Source: ZC4RG29 sp036563875 (lineage in GTDB: Bacteria > Bacteroidota > Bacteroidia > Cytophagales > Cyclobacteriaceae). From it: 48,991 bases of DNA. The position numbers were made by a program, and so were the translations under genes. The stretch spans positions 1 through 48,991 of the forward strand of contig DATCLO010000178.1 of NCBI GenBank assembly GCA_036563875.1, read 5' to 3'. Position 1 is the first letter of the stretch. Each line of letters starts with the position of its first letter. The notes under the pieces are model-generated. The model made no database searches. It was not told the DNA's origin and saw nothing but the letters and a program-made list of their open reading frames with translations. Positions 1-7,662 of this stretch are shown here, piece by piece.

Positions 1-1
1 T

Positions 2-526
2 GATCTGAAGGCCATCAGTTTTGACTACCTGTCGGATTCGCTGACCAACCGACAGCGCCGTAACCTAAATATGCTTGGCAGAGTGCTGAAGCTAAAGCCG
101 GAACTCCGGATCAATCTGCATTACCTGCCGGGAGCCACTGATGAACTCGACATGCTCGCGGCATTCGAAGCAAAGAAGCGATACATTCTCAGGATCGACA
201 CGCTACGCGAAGAAGAACCCAACGCTGCACAACTGAAGGAGATCGAAGCCTTGTCCATCAACGACAGCGCCTTTGTGAATTACCTTAACCGCCGACTCCT
301 GTTTGAAGGCTCCCTCTCTCCCATCGAAAAGTGCAAACGTTACGTCGGAAGACGACGTCTGCAAAACCGGATGGAAGCCATTATCAACAACCGCAAGAAA
401 CTCATCAACGACTATCTGCTGACTGAGCAACAACTCCCTCCCGAGGCATTCGCGTTTGTTGAGGAGCCGGATAGAACGAGTGACGGGTTGCCGAAGTTTG
501 AAGTGACGTTTGATGTTTATGAATAA
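2..526 (+). CDS. C-terminal part of a DUF748/AsmA-like envelope protein (partial)
   Basis: The frame is open from the left edge, so only the last 174 residues are visible; the first ATG (position 71) is internal. The segment begins with ISFDYLSDSLT followed by LGRVLKLKPELRINL, then a basic helical tail. This resembles the C-terminal end of DUF748 proteins, large AsmA-like envelope proteins thought to span or bridge the periplasm; the assignment is by pattern memory only. It ends with a TAA at 524-526. The next gene is convergent and on the other strand, so it belongs to a transcription unit left of the window and has no visible link with the uronate genes. Confidence 0.6.
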   Translation, partial: DLKAISFDYLSDSLTNRQRRNLNMLGRVLKLKPELRINLHYLPGATDELDMLAAFEAKKRYILRIDTLREEEPNAAQLKEIEALSINDSAFVNYLNRRLLFEGSLSPIEKCKRYVGRRRLQNRMEAIINNRKKLINDYLLTEQQLPPEAFAFVEEPDRTSDGLPKFEVTFDVYE

Positions 527-540
527 TGTGCGCAAGTATT

Positions 541-563
541 GAAGTGTTGGAGTGTTGAAGTTG
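541..563. repeat. 23-bp intergenic repeat, copy 1
   Basis: The sequence GAAGTGTTGGAGTGTTGAAG plus TTG is identical to positions 2765-2787 and is found inverted with one mismatch at 13617-13639. This copy lies between two convergent genes, so it cannot be a leader of either. Confidence 0.7.
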
Positions 564-582
564 TCTGTACTCGACAGATGCC

Positions 583-607
583 ATCCTGAGCCCGGAGGGC
601 GAAGGAT
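583..607. repeat. REP-like element with ATCCT/AGGAT ends
   Basis: The short element starts ATCCTGAGCCCGG and ends GGGCGAAGGAT, with inverted ATCCT/AGGAT termini. It resembles the widespread extragenic 'ATCCTGAGC...GAAGGAT' repeat that I recall from many bacterial genomes. It lies between the convergent DUF748 and transporter genes and is followed by a T-run at about 641-648, so it might contribute to termination of the plus-strand gene. Confidence 0.5.
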
Positions 608-681
608 CCTGGGATAACGCACGATCTAAATGACAGGCTCTTTTTTTATCTATTTGAACTCCGACATTTCAACTCTTCACG

Positions 682-2040
682 TTACAAATCCGTGATCTTC
701 TTAAACTTCGGTGCGAACAGGTGCATTACGACCCACGCGACGAGGTAAGCGATGCCGCAGACGACAAACAGGATGGCATAGCCCTTCTCCAACTGACCGA
801 GCTGCGTGAAGTGTTTGAGCAGAAGGCCGGCAGCCCAGGCGATGAGAATGCCTCCGAATGCTCCGGCCATGCCTCCAATGCCTGTAACTGACGCGACGGC
901 CTTCTTGGGAAACATGTCTGATACGGTTGTGAAGATGTTGGCCGACCAGGCCTGATGCGCCGCGGTGGCAATGGAAATCGTAGCCACGGCAAGCCAAGTA
1001 TTTATTTCACCAAGTGTAGAAGCGAACAACACACACAAAGGAAACAGGGCATAAATAAACATGGCTGTTTTCCTCGCCTTGTTCGCATCCATCCCGCTAT
1101 TGATAAACCTTTTAGGAAGCCATCCGCCAAGAATACTTCCAAAGGTCGACACAATGTAAACAACCGCAACGGCTACAGGCCACTCGATTACCATGTGTTG
1201 CTGACCTTCGGCCATATGCCGCGCATTCTCCCCTTCCAGAAACGCCGGCAACCAAAACAGGAAGAACCACCAAATTGGATCCGTCAGGAACTTTCCGAAG
1301 AAAAACGCCCAGGTTTGACGATATCCCAGCAACCGAAACCATGACACCTTTTCTGTCGAGGCCGCTTCAGCAGCGACTTCGTCCTTATCACTGTGTATGT
1401 AGTCGTATTCAGCCTGCGTGAGTTTGTTCTCTGCAAGTTTTTCCTCGGGGCTCTTGTACGACTGGAACCAGAATAGCAGCCAAATCAAGCCAATTGCACC
1501 AGTGAGAATGAAAGCCCACTCCCATCCCATCGACGCGGCGATGTACGGCACTGTGAGCGGCGCAACAATCGCACCGATGTTTGTGCCGGAATTGTAAATC
1601 CCGGTAGCGAGAGCTCGCTCCTTCTTTGGAAACCAAATGGCAATGGTCTTATTTGCTGCAGGAAAGTTTCCGGCTTCTGTTACACCAAGAGCAGCCCTCC
1701 AGAATCCAAACCCAAAAGTGCTGCGTGCGAAGGCGTGACCGATGGCTGCCAGACTCCAACCAAAGAGTGCGATGCCATAGCCTCTCTTCGTTCCCAGCTT
1801 GTCAATCAGTCGTCCGACACCCAACATACCCAACGCATACGCGATCTGGAAGGCCATAACAACGTACGAGTAATATAACTCCTGATTCGCCTCATCTTCG
1901 CCGAACATGCCAATGTCCGACAACGTCGTTTTCAGAAGTCCCAGTACGTTGCGGTCAAGGTAATTGATAGTAGTCGCGAAGAACACCAGTGCGCAGATGC
2001 GCCACCGGTACCTTCCGATCTGCTCGTTGAGTTTTTCCAC
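682..2040 (-). CDS. exuT: MFS hexuronate (galacturonate/glucuronate) transporter, ExuT-like
   Basis: 452 residues, the usual size for the anion:cation symporter branch of the major facilitator superfamily. The first helix ends INYLDRNVLG, the typical ACS-family motif. The loop motif GVGRLIDKLGTKRG follows, and WFPKKERALATGIYNSG marks helices 4-5; about twelve hydrophobic segments are visible. The product should import galacturonate or related uronates across the inner membrane by proton symport. It is the last gene of a minus-strand unit after kdgK and eda (48-bp gap to eda). The start is GTG, 11 bases after a minus-strand AAACCCTAAA leader. Substrate is inferred from the surrounding uronate genes. 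Confidence 0.85.
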   Translation of the reverse strand: MEKLNEQIGRYRWRICALVFFATTINYLDRNVLGLLKTTLSDIGMFGEDEANQELYYSYVVMAFQIAYALGMLGVGRLIDKLGTKRGYGIALFGWSLAAIGHAFARSTFGFGFWRAALGVTEAGNFPAANKTIAIWFPKKERALATGIYNSGTNIGAIVAPLTVPYIAASMGWEWAFILTGAIGLIWLLFWFQSYKSPEEKLAENKLTQAEYDYIHSDKDEVAAEAASTEKVSWFRLLGYRQTWAFFFGKFLTDPIWWFFLFWLPAFLEGENARHMAEGQQHMVIEWPVAVAVVYIVSTFGSILGGWLPKRFINSGMDANKARKTAMFIYALFPLCVLFASTLGEINTWLAVATISIATAAHQAWSANIFTTVSDMFPKKAVASVTGIGGMAGAFGGILIAWAAGLLLKHFTQLGQLEKGYAILFVVCGIAYLVAWVVMHLFAPKFKKITDL

Positions 2041-2088
2041 GGTCGGTTGGTTTAGGGTTTAACATGAAAGCCGGCGAGCCGGGTCGCG

Positions 2089-2751
2089 TCAATTCCTGAT
2101 GCGTCGTATGATCTCCAATGCCTCCCCTACTTTCTGTGTAAGCAACGACCAGTTTTTATTCGCGATGATTTCTTTTGTAAACAACTGTGAGCCCATGCCG
2201 ACGCACATCACGCCTGCGTTGAACCAGGCCTTCAGGTTTTGCTCGGTGGGCTCCACACCTCCAGTAGGCATAATTTGCAGTCCCGGTACTACCGGCATAA
2301 TGGCTGACACGAATCCCGGGCCCAGCACCGATCCCGGAAACACCTTAATGACCGCTGCACCCAGGTCTCTCGCATTAACAATCTCTGTCAACGTTGCACA
2401 TCCGGGCGCCCAGGCAATGTCATGCGCCTTGCACACAGTCGCCATTTCAGGCCTGAGAATTGGCGACACAATGAAATGCGCACCAGCATCAATAAACCGC
2501 TTCGTCGTATCGGCATCGAGAACGGTACCTATTCCGAGGATAAGGTCCGGGTATTGGCTGGCGTGCGTAAGTAGTTGGGTGAAGACGTCATACGCATTGC
2601 CGCCGCGGTTCGTAAACTCGAAAACCCTGACGCCACCTGCATATGCTGCGTCGACAACTGCCTTTGCTGTATCGATATCCGCATGATAGAAGACGGGGAT
2701 CATTCCCGTTTCTTTCATGGAGGTGATAACTGTGGGGATGGAGAATCTCAT
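2089..2751 (-). CDS. eda: 2-keto-3-deoxy-6-phosphogluconate (KDPG) aldolase
   Basis: 220-residue class I aldolase of the KDPG/KHG family. It cleaves KDPG to pyruvate and glyceraldehyde-3-phosphate, the last step of both uronate routes in this locus. E45 in RVFEFTNRG is the general acid/base residue, K136 in AAVIKVFPG is the Schiff-base lysine, and PTGGVEP is the phosphate-binding loop. The length matches the family. The gene lies between kdgK (47 bp upstream) and the transporter on the same strand, consistent with one operon. The 23-bp repeat at 2765-2787 sits 14 bases before its ATG. Confidence 0.93.
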   Translation of the reverse strand: MRFSIPTVITSMKETGMIPVFYHADIDTAKAVVDAAYAGGVRVFEFTNRGGNAYDVFTQLLTHASQYPDLILGIGTVLDADTTKRFIDAGAHFIVSPILRPEMATVCKAHDIAWAPGCATLTEIVNARDLGAAVIKVFPGSVLGPGFVSAIMPVVPGLQIMPTGGVEPTEQNLKAWFNAGVMCVGMGSQLFTKEIIANKNWSLLTQKVGEALEIIRRIRN

Positions 2752-2764
2752 GTACTAAAGTGTT

Positions 2765-2787
2765 GAAGTGTTGGAGTGTTGAAGTTG
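2765..2787. repeat. 23-bp intergenic repeat, copy 2 (leader of eda)
   Basis: Exact copy of the repeat at 541-563. On the minus strand it reads as a CAAC-rich leader (CAACTTCAACACTCCAACAC...) ending 14 bases before the eda start codon. Confidence 0.7.
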
Positions 2788-2798
2788 CCTTCTATACA

Positions 2799-3833
2799 TC
2801 ATCGTGATACTCGTCCGGAAGCGTCGCCTTTCATGAGTTTTTCGACTTCCTCGACGGTGACGAGGTTGAAGTCGCCCTTGATGGTGTGTTTGAGGCATGA
2901 AGCCGCGACAGCGAAGTTCAGCGCGCGCTGGTCGTCGTCAGGATAGGTAAGCAATCCGTAGATGAGTCCACCCATGAACGAATCGCCAGCACCCACGCGG
3001 TCGACAATGTGCGTGATCTGATAAGTAGGCGCCTGGTAAAGCTTCTTTCCATCCCACAAGACACCTGACCATGAATTGTGGTTCGCGTTCACGGAACCAC
3101 GCAGCGTGATGATGACCTTTTTCGCTTTCGGAAAACGCGCCATGAGCTGACGGCCCACCGATTCGTATGCAGCGCCGGTGACGTGTCCCGCTGTGACGTC
3201 AACTCCTTCTGGTTTGATACCGAAGACCATCTCAGCATCTTCTTCATTTCCAAGGATCACATCGCAGTGTTTGACGAGTTCTTCCATGACCTCGCCTGCC
3301 TTTTTACCCCACTTCCAGAGTTTTGCCCGGTAGTTGAGGTCGGTGGAAACGGTAATGCCTTTTTTAACTGCCGCTTCAATTCCTTCCTGACATACTTCAG
3401 CAGCGCCCTGAGACACGGAGGGCGTGATGCCGGTCCAGTGGAACCACGACGCCCCGTCCAAAGCTTTATCCCAGTCGATCGTTCCTTTTTTGATAGTAGC
3501 CAGTGAGCTGTTCGCCCGGTCGTACACTACCTTGCTGGCGCGGCTCACTGCGCCTGTCTCCAGGAAATATATTCCAATGCGGTCGCCACCGCGGTGGATG
3601 CAGTCTGTTCTTACGTTGTGTTTACGGAGCGTCGCGACTGCAGCTTCGCCAATATCATTCTTGGGAAGGCTGGTGACGAACCGTGCGTCGATGCCGTAGT
3701 TCGCCAGCGATACTGCGACGTTCGCTTCGCCGCCTCCAAACGATGCTTCCAGCGTTATTGCCTGTGAAAAGCGAAGGAATTCAGGCGTTGCCAGCCTGAG
3801 CATAATTTCTCCAAAAGTAACGACTCGAGTCAT
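2799..3833 (-). CDS. kdgK: 2-keto-3-deoxygluconate kinase (PfkB family)
   Basis: 344 residues of the PfkB/ribokinase family. It phosphorylates 2-keto-3-deoxygluconate (KDG) to KDPG, linking UxaA and KduD to Eda. The N-terminal sugar-binding motif GGGEANVA is at 33-40. The C-terminal RVGAGDSF motif is at 279-286, with D284 the expected catalytic base. The ATG is unambiguous. It is the first gene of the minus-strand unit kdgK-eda-transporter and diverges from uxaA across 200 bp that contain the palindromic operator candidate. Other PfkB sugar kinases look alike, but the neighbours make KDG by far the most likely substrate. Confidence 0.9.
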   Translation of the reverse strand: MTRVVTFGEIMLRLATPEFLRFSQAITLEASFGGGEANVAVSLANYGIDARFVTSLPKNDIGEAAVATLRKHNVRTDCIHRGGDRIGIYFLETGAVSRASKVVYDRANSSLATIKKGTIDWDKALDGASWFHWTGITPSVSQGAAEVCQEGIEAAVKKGITVSTDLNYRAKLWKWGKKAGEVMEELVKHCDVILGNEEDAEMVFGIKPEGVDVTAGHVTGAAYESVGRQLMARFPKAKKVIITLRGSVNANHNSWSGVLWDGKKLYQAPTYQITHIVDRVGAGDSFMGGLIYGLLTYPDDDQRALNFAVAASCLKHTIKGDFNLVTVEEVEKLMKGDASGRVSR

Positions 3834-3997
3834 AGATGTTTAGTGATAAAAGAATCTCTGGTTTTTGTTGTATTGTTACAGTTTCAATTAAAAGCGATCA
3901 ATGATCCGGAGTCAAAGAGGGTACAATAGTAGCTCCGCCATAAGGGGGGTGAAAATATTGAACAAAAAACTATATTCCGAATCATTTTATATTGCAA

Positions 3998-4014
3998 ATG
4001 CAATCGATTGCGCA
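3998..4014. promoter_or_regulatory. Putative LacI-family operator, site A (kdgK/uxaA divergent region)
   Basis: Palindromic core GCAATCGATTGC at 4000-4011. The 17-bp site is the exact reverse complement of the site at 11804-11820. It has the central CG with flanking AA/TT typical of LacI-family operators and sits about 20 bases before the uxaA ATG, where bound repressor would block transcription. Confidence 0.65.
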
Positions 4015-4033
4015 AGATAGGCTAAATGAAGGT

Positions 4034-5668
4034 ATGTCCAAGAAATTTCTGAAGATTCATCCCGACGACAACGTGCTGGTAGCGCTGGCGGATCTTAAGG
4101 CGGGAGAACCCATCATCAACGGACTCGCGGCAGTACACGATGTACCGGCAAAACATAAGATCGTTATACACGACCTCCAACCCGGGGAGCCAATCAAGAT
4201 GTACGGCATCACAGTAGGCAAAACGGTCGCCCCCATTGCTGCCGGCTCGGCCATAACAACACAAAATGTTAAGCATCAGGCGTCAGCGTATTCAGGACGA
4301 ACGGCTACCGTCAACTGGACACCACCCGACGTGTCGCGTTGGCGGAACGCAACATTCGACGGCTACCACCGACCCGATGGACAAGTGGGCGTTGCCAACT
4401 ACTGGCTCGTAGTACCACTCGTCTTCTGCGAAAACAAGAACGTCGAGGCTATTCGCGACGCCTTCGAAGAAGGTCTGGGCTTTGCAAAAAATGATGCCTA
4501 CAAAAATTTCGTCAATGACCTGGTTCAGTTATACAAAGCCGGTGATCTCGACGCAATAGCCCGCGCATCTTTGCGCAATGGTGTTGGCGCCCCGCGCCAG
4601 CGCCTGTTTGAAAACATCGATGGCATCAGGTTCCTCACCCATGAAGGCGGGTGTGGCGGCACCAGGCAGGATGCCGAGGCGCTGTGCCGGCTTATCGCAG
4701 GGTACATTCACAATCCCAATGTCGCGGGAGCCACCGTCCTAAGCCTCGGATGCCAGAACGCGCAGGTCCAACTCCTCAAGGACAAGCTGGCTGAAAAGAA
4801 TTTCGACAATCGGAAGCCGCTCATTATTGTCGAGCAACAAAAGGGCACCGAGCAGGAAATGCTCGAAACGGCGATCCGCGAAACTTTCATGGGACTTGCC
4901 GAGGCCAACAAGCTCAAACGTCAGCCGGCACCCCTCAGCAAACTGGTCGTGGGTCTCGAATGTGGAGGTTCGGATGGTTTTTCGGGTATCTCGGCAAATC
5001 CGGCTATCGGACATACATCCGACCTGCTTGCCGCCGTTCATGCAACCACTATACTCTCGGAATTCCCGGAACTGTGCGGCGTAGAACAGGAACTCATCAA
5101 CCGAAGCGTCGATGACAACACCGCGAATCGCTTCATTGAACTTATGCGTGCCTATGAGCGTGCTGCGGTCGCCTCGGGTTCGGGATTCGATATGAACCCT
5201 TCGCCGGGGAACATTCGCGACGGACTTATTACTGACGCTATGAAGTCGGCGGGCGCCGCCAAGAAAGGTGGGACTTCCCCCGTCACCGACGTTCTTGACT
5301 ACGGTGAATACGTTAGGCGTCCCGGTCTCAACCTTCTGTGCACGCCTGGAAACGACGTTGAGAGTACAACCGCAATGGCAGGCGCTGGGGCAACTATCAT
5401 CCTGTTTACCACCGGCCTGGGTACCCCAACAGGAAATCCAATTGCCCCCGTCATTAAAGTCTCATCCAATTCCAGACTGGCTGCCCGAATGCCCGACATT
5501 ATCGATGTCGACGCAGGACCCATCATTTCCGGTAAGAGCACCATCGAAGAAATGGGCGAGAAGATTTTGGAGTTCGTGATTGAAGTTGCCAGTGGACGGA
5601 GGAAGACGAAGGCCGATCAGCTGCATCAGACGGATTTTATTCCATGGAAGAGAGGAGTTTCTCTCTAG
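4034..5668 (+). CDS. uxaA: Altronate dehydratase, full-length (SAF plus catalytic domain)
   Basis: 544 residues counting from the ATG of MSKKFLKIHPDDNV. The frame can be extended to a TTG at 3992, but that would put the operator palindrome inside the gene, so I reject it. An N-terminal SAF-like domain (about 1-95) precedes the catalytic region with THEGGCGGTRQDA, LSLGCQN and VGLECGGSDGFSG, all typical of UxaA/GarD dehydratases. It converts D-altronate to KDG in the isomerase route of galacturonate degradation. It is the first gene of a plus-strand unit with the TIM-barrel and ChbG-like genes, 114 and 24 bp apart. Confidence 0.93.
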   Translation: MSKKFLKIHPDDNVLVALADLKAGEPIINGLAAVHDVPAKHKIVIHDLQPGEPIKMYGITVGKTVAPIAAGSAITTQNVKHQASAYSGRTATVNWTPPDVSRWRNATFDGYHRPDGQVGVANYWLVVPLVFCENKNVEAIRDAFEEGLGFAKNDAYKNFVNDLVQLYKAGDLDAIARASLRNGVGAPRQRLFENIDGIRFLTHEGGCGGTRQDAEALCRLIAGYIHNPNVAGATVLSLGCQNAQVQLLKDKLAEKNFDNRKPLIIVEQQKGTEQEMLETAIRETFMGLAEANKLKRQPAPLSKLVVGLECGGSDGFSGISANPAIGHTSDLLAAVHATTILSEFPELCGVEQELINRSVDDNTANRFIELMRAYERAAVASGSGFDMNPSPGNIRDGLITDAMKSAGAAKKGGTSPVTDVLDYGEYVRRPGLNLLCTPGNDVESTTAMAGAGATIILFTTGLGTPTGNPIAPVIKVSSNSRLAARMPDIIDVDAGPIISGKSTIEEMGEKILEFVIEVASGRRKTKADQLHQTDFIPWKRGVSL

Positions 5669-5679
5669 CTGCAGAAGCA

Positions 5680-5695
5680 CCCGATAACTATCGGG
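5680..5695. repeat. 16-bp palindrome CCCGAT-AACT-ATCGGG
   Basis: Perfect 6-bp inverted repeat with a 4-base spacer, 12 bases after the uxaA stop. There is no T-run, so it is a weak terminator candidate. It could trim or attenuate transcription between uxaA and the downstream genes, or be a dispersed extragenic palindrome. Confidence 0.4.
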
Positions 5696-5782
5696 GCATA
5701 CGCAGATCGTCATTCGCCACTGTCTCCCCGTCTGGATTTTCTGTTGCATTATTTTCAACTTCCAACCTACAACCTTTCACCT

Positions 5783-6718
5783 ATGAGTTCATCCATGACC
5801 CGGCGTGATTTTCTGACAATGGGTGTAGCGGGTCTGACGATTTCTGCCGCCGGTGCGCCACGACGTGTTAACGCCCAAGCGAAAGGATCACGCGACATAC
5901 ACGTATTCTCCAAACACTTGCAGTGGCTCGACTACAAACACATGGCGGAGTTTGCCGCAGAATGTGGATTCGATGGCGTTGATCTAACAGTACGTCCGGG
6001 TGGTCATGTGGAGCCGGCTCGTGTTACGACGGATCTTCCCGCCGCAGTAAAAGCGGTGCAGCGCGCCGGAAAGAAGGTTGGCATGATCACGACCGCGATC
6101 ACGGACGCAAATGCTCCTGACACGGTACCTATTCTTGAAACAGCCTCGCGCCTTGGAATACGATGTTACCGCATGGGCTGGATCGATTATGATCCCAACA
6201 AAACCATCGAAGCCAACCTTGACGACATCCTGCAAAAGATCAGGGCACTTGCCGAACTAAATCGCAAATACAAAATCAAAGGTGGCTATCAAAACCACGC
6301 CGGCGTGAGTTTCGGTGCACCCGTGTGGGATCTCGCCCGGATTCTCAACCAGGTCAATTCTCCATGGCTTGGATGCCAGTACGATATCCGTCATGCGATG
6401 GTAGAAGGCGCAACTGCGTGGAAGCTTGGCTTTGAATACATCAAGCCCCGCATAAACTCGCTTGACATTAAAGACTTCGCCTGGAAACAAGCGGATGGGA
6501 AATGGATTACAGAAAACGTGCCGTTAGGCAAAGGCATGGTTGACTACGAAACATTCCTCCCATTGGCACGGACCCTGCAGGGCGACATACCGATAAGTAT
6601 GCACTTCGAATATTCCCTGGGCGGAGCAGAGCACGGCGGTAAATCGCCGACCATGTCTGCGGAAGACATTATGCGCCTAATGAAGGCCGACCTGCAGTAC
6701 CTCAAGGAACGACTTTAA
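5783..6718 (+). CDS. Tat-exported sugar phosphate isomerase/epimerase-like TIM-barrel protein
   Basis: 311 residues from the ATG of MSSSMTRRDF; an upstream in-frame ATG at 5744 would put 13 residues before the export signal. The twin-arginine motif TRRDFLTMGVAGLTI suggests Tat export, with cleavage near VNAQA. The body resembles the xylose isomerase-like TIM barrel (AP endonuclease family 2): FAAECGFDGVDLTV, then GGYQNHAG, QYDIRHA, INSLDIKDF and a late MHFEY. H and E metal ligands of this fold are plausible at NHAG, DIRH and HFEY. Substrate is unknown. Family members include 3-keto-sugar or aldose epimerases/isomerases. Position after uxaA suggests a role on pectin-derived sugars outside the cytoplasm. 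Confidence 0.75.
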   Translation: MSSSMTRRDFLTMGVAGLTISAAGAPRRVNAQAKGSRDIHVFSKHLQWLDYKHMAEFAAECGFDGVDLTVRPGGHVEPARVTTDLPAAVKAVQRAGKKVGMITTAITDANAPDTVPILETASRLGIRCYRMGWIDYDPNKTIEANLDDILQKIRALAELNRKYKIKGGYQNHAGVSFGAPVWDLARILNQVNSPWLGCQYDIRHAMVEGATAWKLGFEYIKPRINSLDIKDFAWKQADGKWITENVPLGKGMVDYETFLPLARTLQGDIPISMHFEYSLGGAEHGGKSPTMSAEDIMRLMKADLQYLKERL

Positions 6719-6742
6719 CACCACATACCCCTACCCTAACCT

Positions 6743-7660
6743 ATGAAAAAAAGAATGCTCACCCTGCTGCTGGCGCTCGCTGTGATGCAGCCTGTGCTTT
6801 CGCAACAACGCAGCCTTCCGGAACGATTGGGCTATCCGGCCGAAACAAAACTTCTCATTATTCATGCCGATGACATTGGAGTCTCTCACTCAGAAAACGC
6901 GGCATCCCTGAAGGCATTTGCCGGAGGGATGGTATCGTCGGGAAGCATTATGGTCCCCTGCCCCTGGTTTCCTGAAATTGCGGAGTATGCACGCAACAAC
7001 CCATCGGCTGACCTTGGCCTCCACCTTACCCTGACAGCAGAATGGAAACACTACAAATGGGGACCGGTTGCTCCACGTGAAAAAGTACCAAGTCTTGTCG
7101 ACGAAAACGGCTTTCTTTATCCTGATGTAGCCCCGGTCGTATCAAAAGCGACGGTCGAAGACGTCGAGACCGAATTGCGCGCGCAAATCGAACGGGCAAA
7201 AAAATTCGGCATTGATCCTACCCACTTTGATTCACACATGGGTACACTGTTCGCCAAACCTGAGTTTCTCAAAATTTACATTGAACTCGGTCGCGAATAC
7301 AAGGTACCGGTATTGCTCATCAGCCAAATTACTTCAGCTTTTCCCGGCTTAACCAACGAGAAAGATGTTCTCCTGGATCAGGTGTTCATCGCATCCCCGG
7401 CCGATTACAAGAACGGCATGAAAGAATTTTACACCAAGACGCTGAAGTCAGTGCAACCCGGCGTTAGCTGCCTGATCATACATACTGCTTTCGACGATGC
7501 AGAGATGCAGGCAGTCACGATAGATCACCCGGACTACGGAGCCGCATGGCGCCAGGCTGACCTCGACTTCTTCACAAGCGAGACATGCAAGCGTATCCTG
7601 CAGGAAGAAAAAATTCAATTGATTACCTGGAGGGAAATTCGCGACAAGCTACTACGCTGA
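6743..7660 (+). CDS. ChbG/YdjC-like carbohydrate deacetylase, secreted
   Basis: 305 residues. A Sec signal peptide, MKKRMLTLLLALAVMQPVLSQ, precedes a YdjC/ChbG-type deacetylase domain. The motifs HADDIGVSHSEN, LGLHLTLTAEW and THFDSHMGT supply the expected D, D, H and H metal and catalytic residues. ChbG removes N-acetyl groups from chito-oligosaccharides; other members are of unknown specificity. Next to uronate genes, a role in removing acetyl esters or amides from oligomers is possible but unproven. The leader CTACCCTAACCT abuts the ATG. The gene converges with the GAF-PAS gene, only 2 bp apart. Confidence 0.75.
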   Translation: MKKRMLTLLLALAVMQPVLSQQRSLPERLGYPAETKLLIIHADDIGVSHSENAASLKAFAGGMVSSGSIMVPCPWFPEIAEYARNNPSADLGLHLTLTAEWKHYKWGPVAPREKVPSLVDENGFLYPDVAPVVSKATVEDVETELRAQIERAKKFGIDPTHFDSHMGTLFAKPEFLKIYIELGREYKVPVLLISQITSAFPGLTNEKDVLLDQVFIASPADYKNGMKEFYTKTLKSVQPGVSCLIIHTAFDDAEMQAVTIDHPDYGAAWRQADLDFFTSETCKRILQEEKIQLITWREIRDKLLR

Positions 7661-7662
7661 TG

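Noticed and set aside
3992..4033. Upstream TTG start for uxaA
   Set aside because: It would place the operator palindrome inside the coding region and add residues not expected before MSKKFLKIHPDD.
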